NCBI RefSeq assembly: GCF_017498065.1
Contig: NZ_JAGDFX010000004.1
Location: 162,033 to 226,032 of the forward strand
DNA from: Oceanisphaera pacifica
GTDB lineage: Bacteria; Pseudomonadota; Gammaproteobacteria; Enterobacterales; Aeromonadaceae
DNA length: 64,000 nucleotides
Direction of reading: 5' to 3'
The notes beneath the pieces were generated by a model that did no database searches, was not told where the DNA came from, and saw nothing but the letters and a program-made list of their open reading frames with translations. Positions 25,175-36,598 of the stretch are shown piece by piece. The translations under genes and the position numbers were made by a program. The first letter of the stretch is position 1. Each line of letters opens with the position of its first letter.

Positions 25175-27619
25175 TTACCACTGGCGTAATCGACTCATCA
25201 AGGTATTACTGGTCATGCCGCCTAATCGTCCGGTTAATAGCAATAATACCGCGCCTAATAAGGGTAGGCCCACCCACAATAACGGGTGCGGCTGCCAGCT
25301 TAACCCCAACCAATACGGCAACAATATCGCCACACACAACTCAACAGCCACGGCGGCCGCTAGGCCGGAGACCAGCCCTGCTGCCAGCCATTCCCAATGT
25401 AATGACGATTTAATTAAACCAAGGCTTGCGCCTAGGGTGCGCAGTAGCAGTAACTCGCGGCGGCGGCTGGCCAAGGTGGTCTCTAATTGCGCCAATAAAA
25501 CCAATATGCTGGCTCCGGTCACTAACGCCATAATAACCAATAATGCTTGGCTCACTTGAGCCAATACTTGGCGTAATTGCTGTAATAAAGCCTCTACGTC
25601 TAATAAGGTCATAGTAGGAAAAGCGCGGATTAGCTCAACTTCTAACGCTTTTTGCTCGGGGGGAAGATAAAAACTGGCCAGCCAAGTCGCAGGATAATCA
25701 GCCAATACATCTGGGCTAAAAATAAAATAAAAATTAGGCCTCATGCTGTTCCAATCCACTTCACGCACATTGCGCACAGTGGCAGAAATCTGCTGGCCCG
25801 CTAAATCTAGGGTAATGGTATCCCCTAAGGTTAAGGCTAATCGCTCAGCTAATCCCGACTCGACAGAGACACTATTCGCCGCTCTGCTCCACTGGCCTGC
25901 TATTAAGCGGTTACCATAGGGTAATTGCTCACTATAAGTTAAGTTAAGCTCTCGGCCAGTGCCGGCATTTTGCTGATCACTGGCATCTACATTGGCCGCT
26001 ACCGCCTGCTCATTAATCTGGGTTAAACGCCCACGCACAATCGGATAAAATTGCGAGCGCGCTATCTCTGCTTGATCAAGCCGGGCGCGCAGTGGTTCAC
26101 GTTGTTCGCTGGCAATGTTAATTAAAAAACGGTTTGGGGTATCAGGCGGTAAATTGGCTAAAAAGCCGCCCACTAGCTCCCCCCGCACTACCCATAATAA
26201 ACTGCCTAAAAAGAGCGCCAGCGCCACACCACCAAACTGCATTAAGGTTGCCCAGCGCGCCCGCTGCAAGCGACTTAACGCCAGTCGAAAACCAATACTG
26301 CCATTAAAACGGCGCAATAAGGTCAGCATCAGCCAGCAAGCAGTGCCTAATATTACTATTAACACCAGCAAGCCCAGTAATAGCCCCGCAGCCAAAGACC
26401 AAGACTGAGCAAAGAGCCCACTTAACACAAAAGTGCCCCCCAGCAAGATAGCAGCAGTCCAAAATATAGAAATAGAGGCGCTCGCTTGATGGCGCAACAC
26501 GCGCAACGGCGGCACTTTTAATAAACGTGCCATGGGCACCAACGACAACATTAAGGTGGTCAGCAACGCCATGCCGATGGCTATGGCAAAGGGAGTCACA
26601 GAGGGGGCAGCAAGGGGAATGGCCAAGGCGTCGCCTAAGCTCAACAAAATCAGCTTATGCACGCCATACCCCACCACAGCGCCCAGCAAGAAGCCCACAC
26701 ACAACAAGCTCACTAATAACCGTGCCAGCCAGCTAAATAACTGACGGCGGCTTGCACCTAAGGTTTTAAGCAGCGCCATGCGATCTTGCTCTTTATAAGA
26801 GAAGTACCCCAACGCAATGGCCATGGCGACAATTCCCAGCAAAACACCAATCAGTGACGCTAAACGAAAAAACTGCTCGGCTTGCGCCAGCGGCCGCGCC
26901 ACTGGACTATCGGTATTATCGGGCCCTTGCCATGTCTGCCCTTGTTTTAACTTGGGGGTTAACCAGGCTGCATATTGCGCCAGTGGCTGAGCTTCCCCTT
27001 TAAATAAATAGCGATAACTCACTCGGCTGCCCGCCATTTGAATACCACTGGCGGCCACATCATCTAAATGTATTAAGGCTCGAGGAGCCAGTAATGCAGG
27101 GCTTAGCCCTTGATCGGGCTCTTTAATTAACTCCCCTGCCACACTCAGCTCAGTGTTTCCAAGCTCAAGCGTGTCACCAACTTCAAGTGCTAATAACGCC
27201 AATAGCCGAGAGGACAACCAAATGTGGCCCGGTGTCACTGGCGCGCTGGGGGCTAATACTAATTCACCATAAAATGGAAAAGACGCATCTACCGCGCGCA
27301 CACTGGCTAATTGCAGTTTGTCATCGGCAAATAGCACGCTTTGAAACGACTGCGTACGAGACACCGCCAAGCCTTGGCGCTTAGCTTCATCTAGCCAGGT
27401 CGGCTCTGCCGCTCGGCTACCAGACAAAACTTGGTCGGCGGCAATATAATCTCGCCCCGACATATTTAACGCTTGCGTCAAACGATCCGCAACCAGAGTA
27501 ACACTCAAGATGCTGGCCACACTCAATGCCAGCGCCAGCATAAATAATCGCAGAGGGCCACGGCCTATTTCTCGCCATACTAAGCCCCAGCCTAAAGTAG
27601 GCCGCGCTAAACTACGCAT
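25175..27619 (-). CDS. ybbP: ABC exporter permease YbbP (FtsX/MacB-like)
   Basis: Large permease of 814 residues. An N-terminal transmembrane helix (about 20-42) is followed by a periplasmic MacB-type domain, then FtsX-like domain helices (about 250-420), a second periplasmic domain (about 485-680) and a second FtsX domain near the C-terminus (about 685-810), i.e. the duplicated YbbP architecture. ETLASRRRELLLLRTLGAS and the related KTLGASRRQL are the coupling-helix motifs of the family. It pairs with YbbA, overlapping its stop by 8 bp. The substrate of YbbAP is not established; release of lipids or hydrophobic compounds from the envelope is a hypothesis supported by the linked esterase TesA. 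Confidence 0.88.
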   Translation of the reverse strand: MRSLARPTLGWGLVWREIGRGPLRLFMLALALSVASILSVTLVADRLTQALNMSGRDYIAADQVLSGSRAAEPTWLDEAKRQGLAVSRTQSFQSVLFADDKLQLASVRAVDASFPFYGELVLAPSAPVTPGHIWLSSRLLALLALEVGDTLELGNTELSVAGELIKEPDQGLSPALLAPRALIHLDDVAASGIQMAGSRVSYRYLFKGEAQPLAQYAAWLTPKLKQGQTWQGPDNTDSPVARPLAQAEQFFRLASLIGVLLGIVAMAIALGYFSYKEQDRMALLKTLGASRRQLFSWLARLLVSLLCVGFLLGAVVGYGVHKLILLSLGDALAIPLAAPSVTPFAIAIGMALLTTLMLSLVPMARLLKVPPLRVLRHQASASISIFWTAAILLGGTFVLSGLFAQSWSLAAGLLLGLLVLIVILGTACWLMLTLLRRFNGSIGFRLALSRLQRARWATLMQFGGVALALFLGSLLWVVRGELVGGFLANLPPDTPNRFLINIASEQREPLRARLDQAEIARSQFYPIVRGRLTQINEQAVAANVDASDQQNAGTGRELNLTYSEQLPYGNRLIAGQWSRAANSVSVESGLAERLALTLGDTITLDLAGQQISATVRNVREVDWNSMRPNFYFIFSPDVLADYPATWLASFYLPPEQKALEVELIRAFPTMTLLDVEALLQQLRQVLAQVSQALLVIMALVTGASILVLLAQLETTLASRRRELLLLRTLGASLGLIKSSLHWEWLAAGLVSGLAAAVAVELCVAILLPYWLGLSWQPHPLLWVGLPLLGAVLLLLTGRLGGMTSNTLMSRLRQW

Positions 27620-28295
27620 CTTGCTCCTCCAAACAACCAGCCGTCATTACTAAGCGTCGTTCGCAACGCTTAGCCAAGGCCTCATCATGGGTCACCATGA
27701 CCAAGGTGGTGCCATGATGGCGATTAAGCTCAAATAATAGCTCAATAATCTGCGCGCCGGTGCGGCTATCTAAATTGCCGGTCGGCTCGTCAGCCAATAA
27801 AATATCGGGTTGAGTCATAAAAGCCCGGGCAATGGCCACCCTTTGTTGCTCTCCTCCCGAGAGTTGGCTAGGAAAATGCTGAAGACGCGCCCCTAACCCC
27901 ACTTGTTCAAGCAGGGTACGCGCGCGCTCGGCATTATGCTTTTGCCCTTGTAGCTCGGCGGGCAGCATCACATTTTCTAATGCTGTTAAGGTGGGCAGTA
28001 ACAAAAAAGATTGAAAGACAAAGCCAATATGCTGGCCACGCAACTGGGCACGCTCTTCTTCAGTGAGTTGCGACAACCATTGATCATGAATAGCAATATC
28101 CCCCTCACTGGCGCTATCGAGTCCTGCCAGCAAGCCCAATAAAGTCGACTTGCCCGAGCCAGACGCGCCCACTAAAGCGACACTTTGCCCAGACTTGACT
28201 TCAAAACTTATCCCCTCAAGGATAGTCAGTACCTGCTCGCCAAGTGCAACCTGCTGGCTTAACTCAGCTACCTTAATTATTGGAGAAACTGCCAT
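27612..28295 (-). CDS. ybbA: ABC transporter ATP-binding protein YbbA
   Basis: ATPase of 227 residues of the LolD/MacB class. Walker A GASGSGKST (about residues 44-52), Q-loop, ABC signature LSGGEQQRVAIARA, Walker B ILLADEPTGNLD and the switch histidine in VMVTHDEA are all present. It energises YbbP. The frame is open 19 codons above the chosen ATG 28295, but AGGA lies about 8 bases before it and the family begins near here. Its start codon overlaps that of divergent tesA by two bases. Confidence 0.92.
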   Translation of the reverse strand: MAVSPIIKVAELSQQVALGEQVLTILEGISFEVKSGQSVALVGASGSGKSTLLGLLAGLDSASEGDIAIHDQWLSQLTEEERAQLRGQHIGFVFQSFLLLPTLTALENVMLPAELQGQKHNAERARTLLEQVGLGARLQHFPSQLSGGEQQRVAIARAFMTQPDILLADEPTGNLDSRTGAQIIELLFELNRHHGTTLVMVTHDEALAKRCERRLVMTAGCLEEQDA

Positions 28296-28908
28296 GCCTC
28301 GTATCCTTTTGCTACTGATGTTATTAGTGTCGTTTGTTACCCATGCTAACACTGTCTTGATCTTAGGGGACAGTTTAAGCGCGGGCTATCGCATGAATGC
28401 CGAGCAAGCATGGCCGCCCTTGTTAGAAAAGCAGTGGCAACAAGAAGGAAGGAAAGTAGAGGTGATTAATGCCAGCGTCAGTGGCGACACCACTCAAGGT
28501 GGTTTACAACGCCTGCCCTCATTATTGACAAAACATAAGCCGAGCTTAATGTTATTGGAGCTTGGGGCCAATGACGGCCTGCGAGGCTTACCCCCCGCCT
28601 CCATTGAGCAAAATTTAGAGAAGATGATAGGCCTAGCGCAACAAGCCGGCACTAAGGTGGTACTAACCCAAATCCAATTACCCCCCAATTATGGCCGTCG
28701 TTATTTACAGCAATTTGAGGGTATTTACCCTAAAGTAGCCAAGACACATGAGTTAGCGCTACTGCCCTTTTTTGTGGCTCCCTTAGTTGAACAAAACGGC
28801 ATGATGATGGACGACGGCCTGCACCCCACCGCCGACGCACAACCCAAAATAGTGCAACAAGTTCATGCCTTTTTAACCCCCCATTTAAAGGACAGCCACA
28901 AGCTATAA
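28294..28908 (+). CDS. tesA: Multifunctional periplasmic esterase/thioesterase I TesA (SGNH hydrolase)
   Basis: Protein of 204 residues with an N-terminal signal peptide (MPRILLLLMLLVSFVTHA, cleavage before NTVLILG). The four SGNH blocks are present: GDSLS (catalytic Ser), the Gly of block II in NASVSGDTT, the Asn in GANDG, and DGLHPTADA with catalytic Asp and His. Like E. coli TesA/ApeA/PldC it should hydrolyse acyl-CoA, lysophospholipid and aryl esters in the periplasm. ATG 28294 is preceded by GGAG (8 bases), giving a proper signal sequence; the longer open frame upstream overlaps ybbA and is not used. Divergence from ybbAP is conserved in enterobacteria. Confidence 0.92.
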   Translation: MPRILLLLMLLVSFVTHANTVLILGDSLSAGYRMNAEQAWPPLLEKQWQQEGRKVEVINASVSGDTTQGGLQRLPSLLTKHKPSLMLLELGANDGLRGLPPASIEQNLEKMIGLAQQAGTKVVLTQIQLPPNYGRRYLQQFEGIYPKVAKTHELALLPFFVAPLVEQNGMMMDDGLHPTADAQPKIVQQVHAFLTPHLKDSHKL

Positions 28909-28919
28909 GCTGTTTAAAC

Positions 28920-28952
28920 TGACAGCTGACGGCTGATCGCTAAAAGCTGTCA
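28920..28952. repeat. Inverted repeat between convergent tesA and tag
   Basis: TGACAGCT (28920-28927) and AGCTGTCA (28945-28952) form an 8-bp stem. The surrounding bases repeat GCTGA-type words (CTGATCGCT occurs twice, at about 28932 and 28955). It probably serves as a shared transcript end for the convergent genes; similar GCTT-rich words recur near 30580-30606. Confidence 0.45.
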
Positions 28953-28967
28953 GCTGATCGCTATATT

Positions 28968-29639
28968 TCAACCAATAGAAAGGGCGATGGTTTTACTGAT
29001 TTCAGTGAGGCTGGCACCACTTTGTTGATGCCACTCATTAAAAGCGGCTTGGGCTTGTTGCATGCCCTTTTTACTGCCCAAGCCTGCGCCTACGATATTG
29101 TGATGGCGTAAATAGGCGCTCACATCATGCGTAAAGGCAAAGGTATCGACCCCTAAACGGCGTAACCCATAAGGACCAATATTACCGCCCAATAACTGCC
29201 CGTGTTTTTTAATCATCATCCACAAGCCGGTCATGTCCTCTTTTGGCCACTGGGCAACAAAAGCGCCAAAACCACCATACGGCTGGCCTAAGTCTAAAAT
29301 CATACGCGCATTGGCTGGCACGGCAGCAATTTTTTTAGCGTGACGCACAATGCCGGTGTCGTTATTGAGCCGTTCAAAATGGGACTCATCTAACATCAGC
29401 ATTTTTTCGGGATCGAAGCCAAAAAACGCCCGTTCAAACTCGGGCCATTTATTTCGGATCACCCGCCACACAAAGCCCGACTGAAATAAGCTCATGGTAA
29501 AAGAAGACAACCAACGATCATCTGTAATGGCCGCCAGTTCAGCATCACTGGCCAATGGCGAGGCAATTAATGTTTTAAGTATCGCCTCACCACCATGACG
29601 TTCACAGGCCCGTTGATAGATGTCGTTAAAATGTTCCAT
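28968..29639 (-). CDS. DNA-3-methyladenine glycosylase I family protein
   Basis: Protein of 223 residues related to TagI/COG2818 helix-hairpin-helix glycosylases that excise alkylated bases: FQSGFVWRVIRNKWPEFERAF near residue 55 corresponds to the TagI helix that carries SxxW, followed by NDTGIVRHAKKI. Compared with classical Tag (about 187 residues with a Cys/His zinc snap) it is longer and the zinc-snap residues are not obvious, so it belongs to a divergent branch. It is convergent with tesA. ATG 29639 has no strong ribosome-binding site (GGAAC-like only). Confidence 0.72.
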   Translation of the reverse strand: MEHFNDIYQRACERHGGEAILKTLIASPLASDAELAAITDDRWLSSFTMSLFQSGFVWRVIRNKWPEFERAFFGFDPEKMLMLDESHFERLNNDTGIVRHAKKIAAVPANARMILDLGQPYGGFGAFVAQWPKEDMTGLWMMIKKHGQLLGGNIGPYGLRRLGVDTFAFTHDVSAYLRHHNIVGAGLGSKKGMQQAQAAFNEWHQQSGASLTEISKTIALSIG

Positions 29640-29830
29640 AAAACCGCTTCATCCTCATGTTCTGATAAGCATATAGTACCGCGCCTAGCGCCATGCACCC
29701 AACACCAAGCAAAAGCCCCCAACCCCAGACGATAAAGTGCACTGAGCACCAAGTTTCCTTTCAGAGCTGATCACTCTGTTCTGCGTTCTTCCGTGGGCTC
29801 CGTTGCAGATAAGTGTTTAACTCAAACGCA

Positions 29831-29863
29831 AAAAAGCCGCTGCAATAATGCAGCGGCTTTTTC
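29831..29863 (-). terminator. Terminator of the tRNA-Ala operon
   Basis: A long stem AGCCGCTGCA/TGCAGCGGCT with loop ATAA is flanked by A and T runs; on the minus strand it ends in TTTTTT, 15 bp after the last tRNA. Confidence 0.92.
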
Positions 29864-29877
29864 TATTCCACAATAAG

Positions 29878-29953
<76 letters not shown>

Positions 29954-29972
29954 GAAATTGGGTGATATGTTT

Positions 29973-30048
<76 letters not shown>

Positions 30049-30097
30049 AAAACATATTGGTGGTGCTGGTCGTACTCATTCTAAGTATATTGCCATT

Positions 30098-30173
<76 letters not shown>

Positions 30174-30212
30174 ATTAGGCAAATACTAACTAGCTTTTGT
30201 ACCTTCGATAAG

Positions 30213-30288
<76 letters not shown>

Positions 30289-30329
30289 GCTTATCAAACA
30301 TTAAGGACAAGTCCTATAATGCGATGCGC

Positions 30330-30358
30330 ATCATAGGCAGACAGACTTTTTCTGTCAA
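30330..30358 (-). promoter_or_regulatory. Strong sigma-70 promoter of the tRNA-Ala array
   Basis: On the minus strand a perfect -35 TTGACA (30353-30358) is separated by 17 bp from -10 TATGAT (30330-30335). The bases after the -10 are GC-rich (GCGCATCG), the discriminator type associated with stringent control of stable-RNA genes. Confidence 0.85.
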
Positions 30359-30502
30359 CCAAAAACTCACAAACAACCATTAAACAATCACTTTTTAAGC
30401 GCCTTGCTGAAATTATCAGCAATTTAAAACCAAACCGTACGTTACAGATAAAACCACTTGGATTTTACGTAAAGCGCTCGGTGTACCGCCGCCTGTGCGA
30501 TA

Positions 30503-30570
30503 GATTGCCGCGTCGTTTCACTCCTCGCAATGACAAGCGTGTGGGTCATTGCGGGCGTAGCGCGGCAATC
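30503..30570. repeat. Imperfect palindromic dispersed repeat element
   Basis: Left arm GATTGCCGCG... with CGCAATGAC at 30526-30534, and right arm GTCATTGCGG... ending CGCGGCAATC (30545-30570), are near reverse complements with a short spacer. Elements with the ends GATTGCCGCG and CATTGCG are found dispersed in many proteobacterial genomes between genes. It lies just after gltX and could form a long hairpin in the transcript. Confidence 0.7.
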
Positions 30571-30607
30571 CACGCTTTTGGCTTTTAGCTTATGGCTTAC
30601 GGCTTTT

Positions 30608-32020
30608 TTACCCTTTGGCTCGCTCGGCAATAAAGGCCAGCGCCATATCAATGCGGGCTAGGGTTTGTGCTTGGCTTAATAGCGCAATCACGCCATCAAT
30701 AGCCGGAGACTGACCCGCACCCGTAACAGCCACTCGCAATGGCATACCCACTTTACCCATACCTAACTCTAACTCGGCGGCGGCGGCGTTAATCTGCTCA
30801 TGAATGGCAGCGGCTTGCCACTCTGTTAAGACTGCTAACTTTTCGCGTACTAAGGTTAATGGCGCGGCAGCCACCGGACGTAAGTGTTTTTTAGCGGCAG
30901 TGGCATCAAACTCGCTAATATCTTCAAATAGATAACGGCTTTGTTCAGCCATTTCTTTTAATGTATGACAACGCTCGCCATATAACGTCACAATGTCAGC
31001 CAAGCTTGGGCCTTGCTCAAATGCAATGCCTTGCGCTTGCATGTGCCACACTAAATATTCAGCCACCTCAGTGGCAGGCAACGTCTTAATATAGTGCTGG
31101 TTTAGCCATAATAACTTATCGGTATTAAACGCCGAGGCCGACTTGCCAATGGCATCGAGCGAGAACAGCTCGATCATTTCTTCAACCGAGAACACTTCTT
31201 GATCGCCATGCGACCAGCCCAAGCGTACTAAATAGTTCAGCAGCGCTTGCGGCAGGTAACCGTCATCACGATATTGCATCACGCTAACTGCACCATGGCG
31301 TTTAGACAGCTTGGCACCATCGTCACCCAAGATCATAGAGACATGGGCAAACTCGGGCACGGGCGCGCCTAAGGCTTGATAAATATTAATCTGGCGTGGG
31401 GTGTTATTAATATGATCTTCACCGCGCACCACATGGGTAATTTCCATGTCCCAGTCATCAACAACCACACAAAAATTATAGGTAGGGGCACCATCGGTAC
31501 GACGAATAATGAGATCGTCCAACTGATCATTACCGGTTTCAATTCGCCCGCGCACATGATCGTCAAACACCACTGTCCCTTCCGTTGGGTTTTTAAAACG
31601 GATCACATAAGGGGCGTCAGCGGCGTGTTGATGATCGCTATGACGACAATGACCGTCGTAACGAGGCTTAACGCCATCATTCATTTGCTGCTCACGAAGG
31701 CCATCAAGGCGCTCGCGAGAGCAATAACATTTGTAGGCTTTATCTTCTTTTAGCAGTTGATCTATTAATGAATGGTAACGATCAAAACGTTCAGTTTGAT
31801 AATAAGGGCCCTCTTCCCAATTCAAACCCAACCACTGCATACCTTCTAAAATGGCATCTATGGCTTCTTGGGTTGAGCGTTCAAGATCGGTATCTTCAAT
31901 GCGCAATACAAACTCACCCTTGAGATGGCGAGCATAAAGCCAAGAATATAAAGCCGTACGAGCACCGCCAACATGAAGAAAGCCGGTAGGGCTAGGAGCA
32001 AACCGCGTTTTAACTGTCAT
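30608..32020 (-). CDS. gltX: Glutamyl-tRNA synthetase
   Basis: Class I aminoacyl-tRNA synthetase of 470 residues charging tRNA-Glu. The HIGH-type motif [11 protein letters not shown] begins at about residue 9 and the KMSKS-type motif is KLSKRHG near 238. The zinc site seen in E. coli GltX is intact: CYCSRERL and, about 25 residues later, GHCRHS. The C-terminal anticodon-binding part matches E. coli over its length ([20 protein letters not shown]). Two ATG codons are adjacent (32023 and 32020); AAAGG is better spaced from the second (7 bases), which also matches the family N-terminus (MTVKTRFAP). Confidence 0.96.
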   Translation of the reverse strand: MTVKTRFAPSPTGFLHVGGARTALYSWLYARHLKGEFVLRIEDTDLERSTQEAIDAILEGMQWLGLNWEEGPYYQTERFDRYHSLIDQLLKEDKAYKCYCSRERLDGLREQQMNDGVKPRYDGHCRHSDHQHAADAPYVIRFKNPTEGTVVFDDHVRGRIETGNDQLDDLIIRRTDGAPTYNFCVVVDDWDMEITHVVRGEDHINNTPRQINIYQALGAPVPEFAHVSMILGDDGAKLSKRHGAVSVMQYRDDGYLPQALLNYLVRLGWSHGDQEVFSVEEMIELFSLDAIGKSASAFNTDKLLWLNQHYIKTLPATEVAEYLVWHMQAQGIAFEQGPSLADIVTLYGERCHTLKEMAEQSRYLFEDISEFDATAAKKHLRPVAAAPLTLVREKLAVLTEWQAAAIHEQINAAAAELELGMGKVGMPLRVAVTGAGQSPAIDGVIALLSQAQTLARIDMALAFIAERAKG

Positions 32021-32241
32021 CATTCTGCCTTTGCTAATAAATAAAGCCCAAATGGACTGGGATCAAAAAGTGTCGTTCATTTTAGCACTGGCAGCCATAG
32101 GGTTAAACGCTTTGTCTCTTTTTGCCGATAAGATAGCAATATACGCGCCGATACACCTATCTGCCCGCCCATAGCGCACGCTAATGGCTTGTCGAGTCGC
32201 CATCCCCTAGATACACTGATGTTTAGCGAGGTGCTTAACTC

Positions 32242-32787
32242 ATGTCAAAAAGAAAAACAATGAAACGTAATCAACCCCAGTCTTTACTTAGCAAAATAAA
32301 TGCCATTACCCTTCCCGCTCGTAAAGGTATAGGCCGAGGGCTACGGGCATGGCAGCGCGTGCCCACACTGCATAAGCTGGGCTTATTATTACTCACGCCT
32401 TTATGGCTTGGATTACTTGCTTGGCAGCCCGCGGCTAAGACCCCCGAAGCACAAATAAGTGGTCGCTTAACCTTATCGGTTGCTGCTAACGAAACGCGAG
32501 AGATACCCGTGCCAAACGGCGGGCAACGCCTTGATCATACTCTGACTCAGGGCGAGACCCTAGCTGCACTCTTTCGCCAATGGCAGTTACCCAGTCGAGA
32601 TCTTATTGCCCTGATCCGCGCTGAGCCATCTTACCAACCACTGAGTAACCTAAAAGCAGGCCAAGATATTACCGCGGTTATTAACGCAAAGGGGGAGCTG
32701 CATTATTTAGAAGTGAATGATCACGGGCGCCTATTAAATGCGTTTCGCCGCATGGGGCAAGAGTTTAGCCTAGTTACTACCCCCTAA
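32242..32787 (+). CDS. OapA/YtfB-like cell-envelope protein with LysM-like domain
   Basis: Protein of 181 residues: a basic cytoplasmic N-terminus including the OapA N-terminal motif (LPARKGIGRGLRAWQRVP), one transmembrane helix (about 47-62, LGLLLLTPLWLGLLAW), then a periplasmic OapA/LysM-like domain (about 95-178; TLTQGETLAALFRQWQLPSRDL, LSNLKAGQDI). E. coli YtfB has this layout, localises to the septum and binds peptidoglycan glycans. No metallopeptidase domain follows, so this is the short form. ATG 32242 is preceded by GAGG about 10 bases upstream; a second ATG nine codons... is less likely. It is divergent from gltX. Confidence 0.78.
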   Translation: MSKRKTMKRNQPQSLLSKINAITLPARKGIGRGLRAWQRVPTLHKLGLLLLTPLWLGLLAWQPAAKTPEAQISGRLTLSVAANETREIPVPNGGQRLDHTLTQGETLAALFRQWQLPSRDLIALIRAEPSYQPLSNLKAGQDITAVINAKGELHYLEVNDHGRLLNAFRRMGQEFSLVTTP

Positions 32788-32821
32788 AAATGAGGGCTGG
32801 ATTATCCAACCCTCAGGCAAT

Positions 32822-34876
<2,055 letters not shown>

Positions 34877-34997
34877 TTAGGTTAAAAAGAGTAAAGAAAT
34901 GATAAGCAAAAACGCCCAGCTCATTTTTGCTTTAGGCGCCATTATATAAGCGTCTTGTGGGGTTAGATGATATCTTTAATGCTTTACTACAGCACGA

Positions 34998-35027
34998 ATA
35001 AAAAGTGCGACCTATGGTCGCACTTAA
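34998..35027 (-). terminator. Rho-independent terminator after zipA
   Basis: AAGTGCGACC (35003-35012) pairs with GGTCGCACTT (35016-35025); on the minus strand the stem runs into TTTTTATTC, 18 bp after the zipA stop. Confidence 0.88.
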
Positions 35028-35042
35028 CGTTGATTATAATGC

Positions 35043-36227
35043 TTACTGCACCTGACTGTCGAAGTCTCTAAGTTGCTCTCGGCATTGCGCCAAATAATCA
35101 GGACTGAGCGGGCGTCGTTGCCCATCCAACAGGATAGCATCTAGCGTTTCTGCCATATTCTCTGCCGCTTGTATCATTAAGTTAAACTGGTTTTTAGCCA
35201 TACCAGGTTGTGGCAGTTGCATAAACACTGACACCCCAGGAGTACTAAATTCGGCCATAGCGTTAGGGTTGAACGTGCCTGGCTGCACCATATTAATTAA
35301 ACTAAATAGTGGTTCTCCCTGAGCGTTAGCATTTTGATAACGATGAAAGATATCCATTTCACCAAAGCTAAAGTCAGCCTGAGTTAACGCTCGAATCAAA
35401 TCCTGTCCTTGTAATTGCTTATTAGGACGCGCAACTAGGTTTATCACATACACATCTTGCCAGGTTTTAGGCACTTCACGTAGCGGCTTCGCAGGCTCAG
35501 GCATTGGCTCAGGTTTACTTTCAACGTCATCTTGTGGTGTAGCTGTATGAACTTCTTCAGGCTCTGCCTGTTCTGCATCTAAAAGTGCACTGTCTTTCAT
35601 ACTTGTGGCAAGAGGCGCTTCAGGCTCGGATTGGGGCGGCTCCGGATATGGTTCATCAGCCTCTGACGTTGTTTGTTTGGGCTCATCAAACAAGGGATCT
35701 ATTTCTCCCTCTTGGTAGCGGCGTACCCGTTGTTCTGCGTCAGTTTCGCGACTTTGTGTCGTGTCTGTTATCACTGCATCTTGACTTAATGCCGCATCAG
35801 ATGCTTTTTTCTCGGGTGCTGGTGCTTTATCTGTATCAGTGCTTTCCGGTAAAACTGATTTTTCTGCGCCCGAAAAGGTACTTTTAGACAGGCGAGGAGG
35901 CAAACCTAATTGGGGTTCATCATCTTCATCCTCATTTACCGCCGAAAAATGAGGAGTTTCGTGCCAATCATCAATGGCATTAGCATCATCAACCAAAGAG
36001 GCTGCTTGATGATTGCTACTCACTACTCGTACCGAGCCAATACCGTCACTATCGAAACCATCAGGATCGTTTTCGACCTGATCCTCCGTCTGGTTAGCCA
36101 CTTTATTAATTGGCTTGTCACCTATATTCTTTTGACGTCCTTTCTGACTCGTCCACAATCCGTGGATAAGTAAAGCGGCAATCGCCACTGCTCCCAGAAT
36201 GATCAAGATAATTCGCAAATCCTGCAT
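35043..36227 (-). CDS. zipA: Cell division protein ZipA
   Basis: Essential divisome protein of 394 residues that anchors FtsZ to the inner membrane. A single N-terminal helix (about 5-24, IILIILGAVAIAALLIHGLW) is followed by a basic segment, a long acidic, Pro/Glu/Gln-rich linker (about 35-255) and the FtsZ-binding C-terminal domain (about 258-390; VYVINLVARPNKQLQGQDL, SLINMVQPGTFNP, PGVSVFMQLP). The gene order ligA-zipA divergent from cysZ is as in E. coli. The linker is longer than average. Confidence 0.95.
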   Translation of the reverse strand: MQDLRIILIILGAVAIAALLIHGLWTSQKGRQKNIGDKPINKVANQTEDQVENDPDGFDSDGIGSVRVVSSNHQAASLVDDANAIDDWHETPHFSAVNEDEDDEPQLGLPPRLSKSTFSGAEKSVLPESTDTDKAPAPEKKASDAALSQDAVITDTTQSRETDAEQRVRRYQEGEIDPLFDEPKQTTSEADEPYPEPPQSEPEAPLATSMKDSALLDAEQAEPEEVHTATPQDDVESKPEPMPEPAKPLREVPKTWQDVYVINLVARPNKQLQGQDLIRALTQADFSFGEMDIFHRYQNANAQGEPLFSLINMVQPGTFNPNAMAEFSTPGVSVFMQLPQPGMAKNQFNLMIQAAENMAETLDAILLDGQRRPLSPDYLAQCREQLRDFDSQVQ

Positions 36228-36598
36228 TATCGTATCTCTAAATTTTTGCTTATGTTAGGCCATTGCTAACACCAGCATAAATAACATGGCTTAAGCCGGA
36301 ATATCACTGAAGATAATACAAGGGTATGTTTACCATCAAGGTTTGACAAGAGTCAGACAGGCGAGGATGCAATAAAAATCAACATTTTCTGTATTTTTAT
36401 CTAGAATAGCCGCCATGATTGCTGTTAATGGCGCTATGTTGTCGTAAATGTGAGCAGTTTCTTACTGAATGACTGATAAAGATTGATTACGACAAATGGC
36501 TTCGCGCTAGCCCGTTAAACTCTCACAACCAATGAGCCTTTAGCCAATAGACCACTTACGGTCTGCTTTTACTTTATTGATATTCAAGGATGCCCGTT
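36228..36598. other. Divergent zipA/cysZ intergenic region
   Basis: A 371-bp AT-rich stretch between divergent genes that must hold promoters for both. On the plus strand a candidate -10 TAGAAT follows ATTTTTATC near 36402-36407, with only a weak -35; a TTGACA at about 36343-36348 lacks a good -10 partner. No ORF or strong hairpin is seen. Confidence 0.5.

Larger units (their letters stand above)
30289..30607. other. Gene-free stretch between the tRNA array and gltX
   Basis: It holds the tRNA promoter (30330-30358), an AT-rich part (30359-30470), a dispersed palindromic element (30503-30570) and a short run of GCTT-type repeats (about 30578-30606) directly after the gltX stop. No coding region is supported. 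Confidence 0.7.

Noticed and set aside
28150..28293. N-terminal extension of TesA from 28150
   Set aside because: It would place 48 residues before a clear signal peptide and overlap ybbA codons; the Shine-Dalgarno at 28281-28285 supports ATG 28294.
31376..31753. 125-residue open frame antisense to gltX
   Set aside because: Mirrors conserved GltX sequence including the zinc site; no ribosome-binding site.
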